From Plantago ovata (taxonomy: Eukaryota > Streptophyta > Magnoliopsida > Lamiales > Plantaginaceae), in NCBI GenBank assembly GCA_028274465.1, contig CM051456.1, positions 97,245,050-97,309,049 on the forward strand: 64,000 nt of DNA, in the 5' to 3' direction. Numbering within the stretch: position 1 is the first letter of the stretch; every line of letters begins with the position of its first letter. A model generated the notes under the pieces. It had not been told where the DNA came from, made no database searches, and saw only the letters and a program-made list of their open reading frames with translations. This document shows, piece by piece, positions 10,370-22,977 of this stretch. Position numbers and translations under genes: made by a program.

Positions 10370-13300
10370 ATGGATCCCAAAAGACAATCCTCCAAGACCT
10401 CAAAATCCTCAAAGGCAAACAGTGTTGGAAAAAGCACTGCTCCTACTCCGGTGAAAATCGTGTTGTCTAACAAACGAATCACTGAAAGACCCATGCCTCC
10501 TACATATCTCGACACTGCAAAGTGTGAGCAGATGATGCAATGGGCCGGATTTTCCAAAGAGAAGTACATTAGATACTTATATGAACAAGAACTAGACGAA
10601 GAAAACGAAGAGGCGTTGAATTTTATTAATCAACAAGGCCTACTTTTCTTCATAACTGCTCGCACAAAACAAGTGAGCATGCTGGACACCATGGAATTCT
10701 ACAATAATGCAGAAGTCCAAACCCTTACTGATGGACAAAAGGAGTCACTGAAAAAGTGATTTCTACCACAGTTCAAGGAGTGCAAATCATCCAGAAATGG
10801 ATTGATTTAGCAAACATCTTTCAGATTCCAACTACTGGAACTGAAGATGACATCACTGCCACTGATGAAGAAATTGAAGCCTTCTACAGTGATGTCAGAA
10901 ATGAAAGGATGAAGAAAGGCGAGATTGCTCCCGTGACTTGGACAAAGCACGTAAAAAGGAAGCATCTCTGCCATTCACTTGGTCTAGTAGCTCTGCTACT
11001 CATCAAAGTCTTAGACTCCCAAGTTGGAGGAATTGACCAAGTAGGCCTGAGAAGGTGGCATTTGTTGATGCATATCTATGAGAAAAAAACTGAAATCAAC
11101 TGGGCTAAGTACATTTTCAACAGGCTTGTTGATTGTGTTACAAAGTTCAAGGTTAAGGTTGAAGACAACTCAGCCTCACCTTGGTTTCCAGTGATGTATG
11201 GATTGAAAATATGCTACATCCTTGAACATTTCAAGATTCATCTAAGAAACCCATTTATGATTAAGAAATCAGTATGCAATGTGGGAAGAGCTTTTTACAA
11301 GATGAATGGACCTAAGGTTGCTGAAAAGAAATCAAAGAAGCCAACAGCTGCAAATGTTACTGAGACTAATAACCAGTCCATGAATGCAACAGCTGCAAAT
11401 GTTGCAGATACTGATCAGCAAGTTAGGTATACAACAGCTGCAAATGTTGCTGAGAATGCAACAACTGCAAATGTTACTGGTGATACTGCTGCGGTTGCTG
11501 ACACTGCTACACCCAGTGAGAAATCTAAGAAGAAAAAGAGAAAAGCTGATGATGACACTCAAACTGCAGCTTCATCAGCTAATCCTATTCCTAAGAAGGC
11601 ACGGACAAAGACTTACCCAAGAAAGAAAACAATGGCACGCAAGTTCGTTCCAATTGTCCATGTCATTCAGGATGACAATGTTCCAGTGGTTGTTGAAACG
11701 CAAGCCACTGTAGTGGATGTTGTTGAAGTGTTTGCAGAAGCCTTCAGTAATCCAATTAACTTGGATTCATCTACTGAAGCAAGACCACATGGCAGTGGAA
11801 ATGAAAATCCTGCCCAAGATCGCCTAGAAGATATCTACATTGTAGATAATCTTGATGACAACACTCTGGAACCAGCAAGTGACATTGCTGCAGATTTGAG
11901 AAAAGCTGCACTTGCTGAAAGTGTCGCAGAAGAGACAGTTGCTGAAAGAGCAACTAGTCTAGTCCAAGAAATTGTTGAAGCTACAATTGCTGAAGAACCA
12001 GTTGTTGAAACTGCAATGGTTCAAGTCCTAGAGGTTGCTGAAACACAACAAGAGACAGTATTCGACGACGCATCTCAAGATGCTGAGAATATTAGACCTA
12101 GTTCACCGATGACTTCTATTGACAAAGTTCAACTGGTGCTGACTGACCTAAGCTAGCAAATGGACTTGGAGATTGATGACAACTCCAATAAGTCAGTAGA
12201 CTTGTTCATGACAAGTAGTGAACTTAGAGGTCAAGATGTCTCTACTCAACTTGTCAATTCGGAGACAAGGGAGATTGTTGAATCTGCACAGCCTTCTCAA
12301 TTAGAGCAAGAGAAGAAGTCTGCTGAAGAACAAGTCCCAGATAATGAAGCTGCTATCATTGCTGAAAGGACTGAGTCATCACCTGCCCTTCTTCAGCAGG
12401 TAGTTAACTCAGATAAAAGCAAAATTTCACTATCTGAAACTTTATCTTTAGCTAATATAATTGTTTCTTTACAGTCTTCTCAAGATACAAGTCAGAATAT
12501 TACTGAAACTTCTGCACCAGAATCCACAACTCCTGCTCAGCAGGTAGATAAATTTTTTGGTAAAACTACTAAGTTTGAAAACTTAGTACTTGTATCTAAT
12601 ATAAAGTTATTTCAGGATGAACAATTCAAGGATGCTGCCACAGCTCCTGAAGCAATGGAAATAGTACCAGCACAACTTAGTGTGCAACATGAGCTTGCTG
12701 AAAGTCAGCAGGTAAATCATGTTACAGTTTTAGACTCTAAAACTATTTTCCAAACCAATCCTGAAATTAACTTTACTCTTATTCAGGCTCAAAAGGAGAA
12801 CGATGAAGTGGTTCACATCATAGAAGATCTTGAAGTTAGTTCTGAAGAACTATACTCGAACTTCAAAAAGAACACTTTGACCAGAGTTGTTAAGTCTGTC
12901 AGCAACTAGTAAAGATATAGAAGGATGGACTTTTCAGATCTTCACATCCATTTGTCAAATGAGAAAAAGAGAATCTCTCTACTAAAACTTGAGACGTTTG
13001 TACACTCAATACTTCCAGAAGAGCTCTCATATTCTCAGCAAATGAGTTCAAGTCTGATTGCTACAATCAGAGAGAATATGAAAGAAAAGTTCAAGAGTGC
13101 CTCTCCAGCTGAACAAGCTGTGATGCTCAAGATTTCCTTTGTACCTGTGGTGGCTGATCCCCACAAAATCAATGAAGAAGAGGAAGTTACAATTGCTGCA
13201 ATGTACAAACATCTCGAGTTAGTCATGCTGACGGAGGATGATGAAAAAGAAGAGGATGAAAATATCCCTAAAGACACAAGTGATGATGAAGCCAAAGATT

Positions 13301-13504
13301 CTAAGGACAGCAAGGACGATGATGATGATAATCAAGGTCCTAGTCCTGATGCTGGCGGAGTAAAAATGACAGTTGCTGATAATGAAAATCAAAACACTGA
13401 GAATCAGCAAGCTGACCAAACTCCCAGTCAGCACCAAGAAACTACTCTCACTCCTGCTGAGACAAGTAGTCAAGCATCTGAACAAGTTGCTGAAACTGAA
13501 GAAG
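10370..13504 (+). pseudogene. Element F env-like region, first part (broken)
   Basis: The frame starts MDPKRQSSKTSK, equivalent to MAPKRQLSK in A. It contains a globular segment (about 10480-11310; motifs RPMPPTYLDTAKC, ARTKQVSMLDTMEFYNN and KHVKRKHLCHSLGLVALLL) resembling the putative plant transposon protein domain. A low-complexity region with four TAANV-type peptide repeats (about 11340-11490) and acidic V/A/E-rich stretches follows. A frameshift lies near 10745 and stops lie at 12154-12156 and 12907-12912; the acidic part then continues to the C insertion at 13504. Position after pol matches the envelope-like ORF known from SIRE1-type elements. No signal peptide or membrane anchor was obvious, so true envelope function is not supported. 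Confidence 0.75.
13500..13504. repeat. Target-site duplication of element C, left copy
   Basis: AGAAG directly precedes the C LTR and is repeated exactly at 52480-52484 after the far LTR. The env-like coding sequence of F continues across the two sites. Confidence 0.92.
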
Positions 13505-14770
13505 TGATGAACGAGACTGTCAGACTCGAACAATCAAATAAATTTGTTTTAGCCAAAGGGCAACTCACAACTACACAAAACACGTAGTGCAGAGGTAAGA
13601 TGACCTCGAGTGTCGATCTCTAGGGACTAAACTAGCTTTAACTAAATAACTAACTATATAAATTCAAAAAAAAAATTATCTTAGCTTGACTTAACAATAT
13701 ATAATGGGAGCTGGTGATAGTATGCTCATTCTAAGCATCAAGTTCTAATTATGCATGAAAGTGCAACTCGTACTACTTTAAAAGTAATTCGAATTAACAA
13801 ACACCAAAAACAGATTTGTAGACGTGTATTTTGAAAGCTTCCTATCTATACTAATACTTGGCTAAGGTTGTCAGTCTTAGTTCAAGCAGTACTTGATAAT
13901 TATAATTATTGAATCGATGATCTTGAAGCGTTCTAGTGTTTCTAACACTTTCATACGAAGATATTGGCTTAGTCGGATCAATTAATCGAATTAAGATACT
14001 TAAACAAGTAAAAGACTCAGAAACTCAATCATGCATAATATGAACCCTAGCTACGAATTTACATACTATCACCATGGAAATGTTTAGCTACTCATATCAA
14101 AATCATAAACAGCAATGACAATCATATAAGAAAACATAGTTGAATTGAAAGATAAATAGCAGAAATTGTGAGATACAAAGTTACCACCAAAGGTTGTCAA
14201 TCTCCGGTGAATTGCTAAACTCACAAAGATCTAGCAGCGTGAGATCAATTGATGTCCAAATCTCTACTCTAGCTCCCAAAACGCTAAGAAACAATGATTC
14301 TAAGAGAAAATATACCCAGAACAAGCTCTAGGGTTTATGTCTGCAAAATTATGATGAAAGATATGAAAATTCGTAGCTTTTAAAATTATATATAGTTGCT
14401 GTCGAAGACTCCCAGGCGGACCGCCGGGCACCAGGCGGTGCGCCTGGCACGGGCAGCTCTGCCCGTGCCTTTTCTTCCTCCGAATCTTCGATTTTGGCCC
14501 TTGGCACGGTTTTAAGTTCCGAAACTTGGTCTTTTGGCCTGGAAACTCGTCCCGGTACTCCTTGACACACCACGGGTGATCTTGTTGCACCAAATCATCA
14601 TTGTTTCGCCATAATTTATATCCAAAAGTGCGATTTTCACCTAAAACCTAAAAATAACAAAACAAATGGAAACGTGACACTATTCTAACAAAATGCACTA
14701 AAATGCATGCAAGAGGATAGCTAAATTGGTGAAAAAGACCCGAATGATAGTGTAAAAAACGTTGTCATCA
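13505..14770 (-). repeat. 3' LTR of element C
   Basis: This 1266-bp LTR starts TGATGAACGAGA and ends TTGTCATCA. It includes GC-rich hairpins at 14411-14469 (CCAGGCGGTGCGCCTGG, then GGCACGGGCAG paired with CTGCCCGTGCC) just upstream of a TATA box near 14388-14397. It is collinear with 51194-52479, with modest divergence. Confidence 0.93.
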
Positions 14771-14787
14771 AACTCCCCAAACCGAAC
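14771..14787 (-). other. Polypurine tract of element C
   Basis: The minus strand carries the same GGTTTGGGGAGTT-type tract immediately before the 3' LTR as in D and B. Confidence 0.72.
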
Positions 14788-16254
14788 CTTTGCTTGTCCT
14801 CAAGCAACTAGCTAGACTCTATGCGACCTACATGAAACACAAAGAGGAGTCTCATGCCAAACAAGAATAACTAATCGATTGTATCTACCGAATGCTTATG
14901 AACAAAGACCATAGAAATCATAACATGGAAGTAGGTTGAAGAATGTCTCGATTGAACCTATACACATTCACATATGCACTTTGTTAAACAAGAGAGTCTC
15001 TCGTAACATTCTCTACCTGGACCTAGTCAATGACGACGTAATGATGCATATTAAAATACAAATGGTTTCCCCGTGCCTATGAAACTGAGGGCTTACTACT
15101 GTTCACCAAGTGAGACTTTCCCTCAAGAGAGGTCGAACCAATACTCGCTCTCATCAAACGAAGGAGGGTTCCCTAGAAGACAACACTCCCCTATTCTACC
15201 CGACTCTTACAGCAAAAACTCTTCACCACTTCCTGAATGGCAGGACGAGGGTGGTCTAGAATTTACAACTCGATTACGAACTACTACAAAAGCTGAAAAA
15301 TAATGCAACACTTTGCTAAAACTGCTTTTTGACTTGCTTGGAACCTTCTTTTGTTTTTTGTTTTTTTTGGGTCTTATTCTTTTTTTTTTTCTTTTTTTTC
15401 TTTTTCCAGATTCTGGAATTTTCGATTTTTTGTTTCTTTTTTTATAGCCAGCAGTAGCACAATGGAAGTACAATGAAAGGAAATAACAATGACACTACAA
15501 CGACTTCCCCAAACCTATTCGAAAGAATAGGTTGGAGCGCAAACTCACAAGAAAAATAAAAACAAACTCAACATTACTCAACAAGACGAAAAACAAGTCA
15601 TAATAATGGTAACCCCCTCCCCAAACCTATTCGTTAGAATAGGTTCAAACAAAGGATCACACACCTCACTCTACCTCCTTCCTAGGCATTTAGCAATCTC
15701 AAAAAGCAAGGTGAAGACTTGTTGCCTCTTAGGTACATAATTACACGAGAATACAACCAAAGACTCTAACATGCAACATTTTATAAGGCCTTCGCGAACC
15801 GCAGTAGAGAAAACATCACATAGTGATTTCGAGACTACCGAGTTTAACTAGTGCACATACAAATATGACAAGCCAAGCGAGACAAATCTCAAACTATTCC
15901 ATAGAGATGCAATGTATGGGCAATGGTCACAAACACTTAGTCTATACAATAAAAAGTTCAAAAAATTTGGCAATAAACTCCACACAACATCATGCAAAAA
16001 CTAGACTAAGGATGAATGCATACGAACAAATTAAATCCTAAGAAAGCGGTAAACGTGCAAACAAAGGTACAAGATACAATACTCAACGACATAAGTCATA
16101 CAATACTACATCATAGTTCACATAACACCCCCCCCCCCAATGAAGCTCAAGCTGGTCCCCAGCAAAAGAGAATGAGGAATATAAAGTGATACTAGATGTT
16201 ACCGAATGTGTGGCTTCTGTCGGCTGAGTATACCAGAATGGACATGTGAAAAGA
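14788..16254 (-). other. Element C 3' noncoding region with paired hairpins
   Basis: There is no conserved ORF. A T/C-rich block lies near 15340-15445. Hairpins at 15512-15533 and 15624-15645 share the 9-bp AACCTATTC stem but have different loops. A run of C at about 16127-16137 may be a homopolymer error. Confidence 0.68.
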
Positions 16255-17408
16255 CTAGTAATCCGGGTCATAATCCCCGTAATAGTCGTTCCACATGTTA
16301 GAGAGAAGATCCTGGGACTGCTGTAGGGTCTCCTGCTGCCGGTCCAAGAGCATCTGCTGCTGCAAAATGAGTTGCCTATCGTTCCAGCGATGCTCCTCCG
16401 CGAGCTCCCAATCAGTGTTGCGCTGGGCAACATATCCATCAAGAGCATGCTGCAAACCCTGTACAGTGGTGGTCAGGGTTGCAACATTGGCATCGAACCC
16501 ACGGAATCTGTCATCGAGGTAGGTCCTGAGCTCAGTAAAAACAAATCCTCGGGAACCACGTGCGATCCGAGGTGGCTGTTGTGACCCACTAGAAGCGGCG
16601 ATGTCTGGAATAGGGTCCCGATCATCTATCTCCATGTCATCCCCATCACTCGGTGAGGAAGGTGGTGTGTCATCGGCGGCAGCAGCGGAAGGTATGGTCT
16701 GTCGGAACCTATGCTCCTTCTCAGTGATAGATGCTGGAGTCAAGACCGAGGTGACTGAGCCAGTCTCATCAATACCCTACCCCGTGGTACTTGTACTAGG
16801 CGGTGATCAGGCAGGGAAAGAAAAATGGCTTTCTCTTTTTGTTCCAATACCTCTCGTACTCTTCATAGATGATGTAGCCGATGTCAATATTATGCCGACC
16901 CAAAAGACAGTAGATAAGCTCTGCATACCATGGCTGAATCGAAGTATCATTGGTCCGAGGAATGAGATTGGCCATGATGAACTTCATAGCCGTCCTAGCC
17001 TTAAGGTTGAGGTCCTTTCTGTCTAGTCTCTCCGGTCTATTGCCATATGGGTACACATAATCCCTATGACAGATCACCTTTGTGACGCTGTCGTCAATCA
17101 CCCGGCCTGCCCTCGAGTACTTGTATACGTGTGCACTCCCCGTGAACTCCCGTTTCCCTAAGTGGATGAAGTCTGAAATCGATTGGGGGGTCTACGGCAC
17201 TAGTGTGTTCCATACTGGGATGCCCCCCATGTCCGCACGATCTGTGTATCCTATGTAGAACTCTTGAAGTAGCGATACATCGTACCCCTTGAACCGGTTG
17301 GAGGTGTACCTCTTTCAGTTCCTTCGCCCCTCCAAGCTATAGAGCATTCGGCACGCCGGTGTGTTATCATAGCTTGCTGGGATTTGGATTTTGCGGTCAC
17401 GGACTATG
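16255..17408 (-). pseudogene. Element C second ORF, distal part (interrupted by B)
   Basis: Element-sense motifs match B: RFKGYD..LLQEFY, REFTGS, then the block at 16796-17101 with LIPRTND, QPWYAELIYCL, NIDIGY and KRKPFFFP. The C-terminal part (16255-16743) has an acidic linker, FTELRTYLDDRF and a Q-rich coiled-coil-like tail ending NDYYGDYDPDY with a stop at 16255. The first part of the frame, on the other side of the B insertion, is at 26957-27116. Internal stops lie near 17310 and 17190, plus frame changes. The domain resembles the putative plant transposon protein family (PF20167-like, from memory). Its molecular function is unknown. Confidence 0.75.
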
Positions 17409-18675
17409 TGATGAACGCGCTGGTGTCGTGTTCCAACGCGAACGAATCAAATAAATTTGTTATTTAGCCAAAGGCAATTCACAACTAAAACGAAAACCGT
17501 AGTGTAGCAGTAGAATGACCTCGAGTGTCGTTCTCTAAGGACTATAACTAGCTTTATCTATTTAACTAAAGAATATAAAAACAGCAGACGTAAAAGCAAA
17601 GGTTTTTCTAACAGATAATGGAGATTGGTGATAGTATGATCCTTGAAAGCATAACGGGTCAATAATCATGCGTAAATTCCTCGGTCTTGCATGGAGATCT
17701 TTGATCAATCGAATGTCCTGTTGTAAATTATTAAGCACTACGAAAATAAAGATACTGACAAGTCAATCACTATTGTCCTATTGTGTTCCGTAATTATTCA
17801 ACACTACGAAGATATAGATGCGCATAGGTCGACGAGGGTCCAATTGTGCATAATAATTAATACAACATACGAGAATATAGGTTGAGCCTGATCAACGAAA
17901 TAAAGCAATAACACGGAGTATAATGCGCGATATAGCCATTAGCATGATTATCTTCCCTTCGCTAAGAATTCACATACTACCACCAATGATAAGTTTAGCT
18001 ACTCATAGTTGTCATGCAATCAACAGAAATCATAGAAGAAAACATGTTGAAAGATATATAAAAATAAGTAGAATAAACTGTAAGATACAATGTTACCGAA
18101 GGTTGTCAATCTTCGAAGAATTGCAATCCTACAAGCTCCAAACTGCTATGAAAAAGTATATCCTAAGCTACAAACCCCCAGAACAGGCTCTGGGAAGTCC
18201 CTACATAAACTACAGAGAAAGGTGAGAGAATAGGTCTGGAAAAGTATGAATTTCGGAGAAAAACTGAGCAACTATATATAGGCTTCGAAATAGTGTGGGG
18301 CGATTCGCCCCACGTCCCGGGCGAACCCGGGAGTAATTTTCGCGGAATTCCGCATTTTCGACGCGGTTTTGGATTTCTTCCCCTTTTCGGACTCGGTTTC
18401 TGACTTCTAGTGGCCTTTTAACCTCCAGATTCGACCCCTAGACTCCAAATCCTATCCGGAAACTTCAAATAGGCTTCTGGAACACCAATTCCTTGTCAAC
18501 TTCAATATAATTGCCCGGAAATCCTCGATTTTCAACCAAAACCTGTAAAATGAAATCTAAAGGGAAACGTAACACTATTCTAATAAAATGCACTAAAATA
18601 TAGCTAAATTAACATAGAGGATAGCTAAAATAGGTGAAAAAGACTCAAATGAAAGTGTAAAATACACATTCATCA
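17409..18675 (-). repeat. 3' LTR of element B
   Basis: The LTR starts TGATGAACGCGCTGG and ends ACATTCATCA. Relative to the 5' LTR it has lost a segment of about 10 bp near 18468 (CAGATACTCC present in the partner). Hairpins lie at about 18296-18332 and a TATA box at about 18273-18282. The second hairpin reads CCGGGCGAACCCGG here but CCGGGCGGTTCGCCCGG in the partner LTR. Confidence 0.93.
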
Positions 18676-20228
18676 AACTCCCCAAACCGAACCTTTGCTT
18701 GTCCTCAAGCAACTAAGCTAGACTCTAATGCAAAAAACAATGCAAGACACAAAATGGAGTCTCATGCCAAATAGAATGAACTATTCTACTGAATCTATCA
18801 AAAAACATATGAACAAAAACCATATAAATCAAAGCATGAATATAGGTTGAAGAATACCTCGATTGACTTATACACACCCACATAAGCACTTATGTCAAGA
18901 CAAGATAGTCTCTCGTAACATTCTCTACCTGGACCTAGTCAGTGACGACGTAATGAAGCATGCTAAGATACGAATGGTTGTCCCGTGCCTATGAAACTGA
19001 GGACTTACTGCTGTTCACCAAGTTAAGACTTTTCCTCAAAAGAGGTCGATCCAGTACTGGCTCTCATAAAACGAAGGAGGGTTCCCTATAAAAGATAACA
19101 CTCCCCTATTCTACCCATCTCTCAAGTAAAGTCTTAAGCTATTCACCACTTCCTGAATGGCAGGACGAGGGTGGTCTAGAACAGATGACACTCAAGACAA
19201 AAAAGATAAAAAAATAGAAAATTACAACACAATTGCGAACATTACAAGAATTGGAAAATGAGACACAACACTTTGCTAAACTGCTATTTGGCTCCCTTTT
19301 TTGGACCCTTCTTTGCTTTTTTGGGGTCTTTTCTTTTTTTTTTTTCTTTTTTTCTTTCCAGATTCTTTTTTTTTTCTTTTTTCTGGAATTTTTCTTTCTT
19401 TCTTCTTTTTTTTTTGATTTTTTTCTAGCCAGCAGTAGCATAACAAAAAGAGAGAAAATGACTCACACGGCTTTCCCAAACCTATTCGAAAGAATAGGTT
19501 GGAATACAAAATTTACGGAAAAGGAAAAACAAACTCACAATACGGAAATGAAAAACGAAAACAAGTCTAATGATGGTGTAACCCCCTCCCCAAACCTATT
19601 CGGAAGAATAGGTTATAAACAAAGGATCACACAACCTCACACTACCTCCTTCCTAGGCATTTAGCAATCTCAAAGCATGGTGAAGACTTGTTGCCTCTTA
19701 GTTACATAATTACTCGGGAAAACAACCATAAGACCCTAACATGCATTATCCTATTATAAAGGCCTTCGTGAACCGCAGTAGAGAAAACACCACTAAGTGA
19801 TGTCGAGACTACCAAGCTTAACTAAGTGCAATACATAAATGTGACAAGCCAAGCGAGAAAAACCTCAAACAAATTCATAGAGATGAAGCATACGATTAAT
19901 GGCATAGTTGGTTGATCTACCCAATAAAAAAGTTCAAAAAATTCGGCAATAAACTCCATATAAAACATGCAAGACTATCCTAGGATGAATGTAGTGAATG
20001 CAGCCTAAAAAATCTAAGAAAGCAGTAAACGTGCAAATGCAAATGCAAACAAAGAACAAGATACTAATCAACACAAAGCCAAACAATACTTAACATCACA
20101 GTTCACATCCCATCCCCCTTACGATTCTTAAGCTAGCCCCTAGCAAAAGAGAATGAGTAATAAGAAGTGATACTAGATGTTACCGAACGGTTTGGCCTCG
20201 GTTGGCTGAGAGTGGACATGTGAAAGGA
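18676..20228 (-). other. Element B PPT and 3' noncoding region
   Basis: The PPT abuts the LTR (18676-18692). The T/C-rich block is at about 19290-19430. The hairpin pair is at 19479-19500 and 19593-19614. The longer open frames here are low-complexity artefacts of the T/C block. Confidence 0.68.
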
Positions 20229-21545
20229 CTAATCATCGGGATGGTAATCCCCATAAAAGTCCCTCCACATGTCAGACATGAGCTCATTGGACTGACGTAG
20301 AGCCTCCTGTTACTGCTGGATGAGCTGTTGCTGCTCCCACCTTTGTTGCCTATCCTCTCGGCGATGCTCCTCGAATGTCTCTGAATCGCGGTTGTGCTGG
20401 GCAATGTGCCTGTCGAGGTCCTGTCGCATGGCCGCGTTGTTGGAATCAATTCTATCGAAACGGCCGTCGAGGTAGGTACGGAATTCAGAGAAGTGAAATC
20501 CTCTAGACCCCTGTGGTGCTCGAGGCGGTGCATGCGGTGCTCTATGGACAAATGGGATATCTAGGATAGGGGCTTGGCCAACATCGGCCTCCATAGCATC
20601 CTCATGATCATCCTCATGATCGGAATCGCTCGGCTGGAAGGGTGCTCCTACATCAACAGCGGCAGCCGTGGGGTTCTTCAACTGATACCGAGTCAGCTAC
20701 ACCTCAATGGTTGAGGGTGAAAGGGCAGCGACCTCGCAATCCCCCTCCTCAATGTCATCGACCCCATGATATTTGCAGTAGGCTGTGATGAAGCTTGGGA
20801 AGATGAAGGGCTTCCTCTTCTTTTCCCAGTGGCGCTCGTACTCCTCATACTTGATGTGCCCTATGTCGATCCGATGTCTGCCTATCAAGCAGTAGAGGAG
20901 CTCGACGTAGTAGGGCTGAATCCACGAGTCATTCTTCGTAGGGATCAAGTTGAAGATGCAAAATTTCATCATCACCTTAGCTTCAATGCTAAGGTCGCTC
21001 TGACTGATCCGTGTAGGTTCTCCCCCGATTTCTGGATATCGGTACTCCCTGTTGCAGATCACGTCTATGATATGTCTTCCTATCCCCCTAGAGGCCCTCG
21101 AATACAGGTAGGCATGGTCGCTCCCTGTGAATTCCTGATGTCCAAAATGGATGAATGAAGAAATGTGCTCTGGTGTCCACGGTATTATCAGGCCTCGAAC
21201 TAGTACCCCATTCTTCTCCTCGAGATTTGTGTATCCAGTGTAGAACTCTTGGAGGAGGCTCTCGTCGTACCCCTTGAACCTGTTGGAACTGTACCATACC
21301 CAATTGCTTCTTGACGCCAATCGTGATAGCGTCCTATATCCCAATGTATCAACTGCTGACTCTGGAATATCAATCCTCCTGTCTGGGATGATCGATCTTA
21401 CCCCGTCGGCCAGCTCCGCTTCTAGCCTTTGACGCACCTCTACCGCAGCTACAGAAAACTCGTACATATGGTGAGATGGTTGGGAGCTTGATGCTACTCC
21501 CTTCCCCTTTCTGCTCGATCCGGCTCTCCTCGATCTCGGTGCCAT
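20229..21545 (-). pseudogene. Element B second ORF (putative plant transposon protein-like plus coiled coil), two stops
   Basis: One frame runs from ATG at 21545 (MAPRSRRAGSS) to a stop at 20229-20231, 438 codons with two internal stops (20697-20699 TAG; 20310-20312 TAA). The N-terminus is basic and Ser-rich, possibly a nuclear signal. The globular domain at residues about 40-270 has SNRFKGYDESLLQEFY, LIIPWTPEHISSFI, LIPTKND and KRKPFIFPSFITAY. An acidic linker and a Q/E-rich coiled-coil tail ending MWRDFYGDYHPDD follow. It is the best-preserved of the three copies. This domain type is common in plant genomes as a transposon-linked protein of unknown role; I cannot assign an activity. Its presence in D, C and B as a separate frame suggests it served the element. 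Confidence 0.8.
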
Positions 21546-22206
21546 GATTCCTACAAACAGCAATTAGTATCTTGTACGATGCAAAACAGACCTATGCATA
21601 TGTAAATGTTCGAGCGAGCAAACGAGCAGTAACTTCAAAAGTCCATTTCCTCAAAAACCCAATGCCTAGTCTAGCTACTACATCATACAACATATCAATG
21701 TAACTACTACAATAACATATCACATTATGCTCTTGCTAAACAACAAATTCCTTGAGTCATAATGTTCAATCCATACCATAATAACAAATAATCCAACATA
21801 AATCCTCAACTTCATCAACCATGCATTTTACCAATACATCCATCACTATTATATCAACAAACACATGTTTAAGCATGGAATGAAAGTAAGAGATACATTT
21901 CCTAACAAAATATATCATCTAATAGCAAAAATCTCAAATCAACAAACCAAGCCTAATTGAACATGAAATTGATAATGAATAACGATTCTAATCACATAAA
22001 ACATCAACCCATACATCATACAAGTTTAATTGAAGCATAAATCAGAAAAACCCCAAATTTGTAAAATTAGGGTTCATGTGATAATACCTCAAATCCGGAG
22101 ATTGAATGAACTAGGAAGAAATTTGTTCGGATGGAAAGAAAGAGCACGTTACGGACTTCGATTGAAGCTAAAGAACACACAAATTGATGGAAAGATGAAG
22201 AAGTTA
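21546..22206 (-). other. Element B spacer upstream of MITE
   Basis: This is AT-rich noncoding DNA homologous to 2926-3600 in D and about 27117-27770 in C. I see no gene. Confidence 0.6.
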
Positions 22207-22977
22207 GGGAATATTACTTCTGGACCCCCTGCTAGATGACATCTTTTCATCTGAAGGACCGTCTTGCAAAGAATTACATTCAGGCCCATTTGGTCGTTCC
22301 GGTGTTGACCACAGAATTTTGAGATTTTCTCTCTCATACAACCAAACATGGCCTTAGATTTTATTTTTTAATTTATCTTTTTTTTTTCCTTTTTACTTTT
22401 ATTTCCTTCTTCTTCTTCAAAAATCCGGTGCTGGAATCCGGCACCGGAACCGAAGGCAGCTCCGGTCAGAGCTGCCACGCAGCTCCGACCGTGAGCTGCC
22501 ATGGCAGCTCCGATCTGGAGCTGCGTGGCAGCTCTGACCGGAGCTGCCTTCGGTTCCGGTGCCGGATTCTGGCACCGGATTTTTGAAGAAGAAGAAGGAA
22601 AGAAAAAAAAAAGGAAAAAGGATGAAAAAAAAATTTTGGGACTTATTTTTTCATATTAATGTTGTTGGGATAGATTTGCAATTACATTTGAGATCCATTT
22701 GAAAATTTTAAAAGTTTTTCGTGTAAATTTCATAAACTAGAAAATATTGAGGGTCAATGTATAATAAACATAAATTAATGTTGTTTGGTCAATGCAAAAT
22801 TCCGAATTTTGACCAGGGGCAAAAATGTACTTTCCACGTTTTAATTCACGAAAAGTCAAGATCGTGGACCTGGATGTAAATAAATCCATCTAGTTGGAGA
22901 CTATATGTAATTGATGAACTAATGGTCCGTTATATGTAATTAGGACATCTAAGAGGGGTATTGTATGTAATTTGCCC
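22207..22977. mobile_element. Mutator-like MITE inserted in element B
   Basis: This 771-bp insertion is flanked by an exact 9-bp TSD, AAGAAGTTA (22198-22206 and 22978-22986). Elements D and C lack it at the homologous site. The ends are imperfect inverted repeats: GGGAATATTAC...CCCCCTGCTAGATGAC and, from the other end, GGGCAAATTAC...CCCCTCTTAGATGTC. A 9-bp TSD with diverged TIRs fits MULE-type mobilisation. No transposase is encoded. Its middle is a long GC-rich palindrome. Confidence 0.85.
22404..22602. repeat. Near-perfect 200-bp palindrome inside the MITE
   Basis: Two arms of about 100 bp meet near 22498-22503 (GCCATGGC). The outer arms (CTTCTTCTTCAAAAATCCGG and complement) are almost perfect; the inner part is a set of GCAGCTCC/GGAGCTGC inverted repeats with mismatches. 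T/C- and A/G-rich flanks extend the symmetry to about 22370-22640. It is very GC-rich against AT-rich surroundings. Confidence 0.9.

Larger units (their letters stand above)
7480..13504 (+). mobile_element. Element F, proximal visible part: Sirevirus-like Ty1/copia element
   Basis: This plus-strand copia element is interrupted by D (left) and C (right). It carries the pol end (RT and RNase H), a spacer with imperfect palindromes, an internal TATA-like box, and the first part of a long env-like region. It resumes at 52480 after the C insertion. Its 5' LTR, gag and most of integrase lie left of D, outside the window. Gene order and sequence match element A throughout, but it is more diverged and carries more stops. 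Confidence 0.9.
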
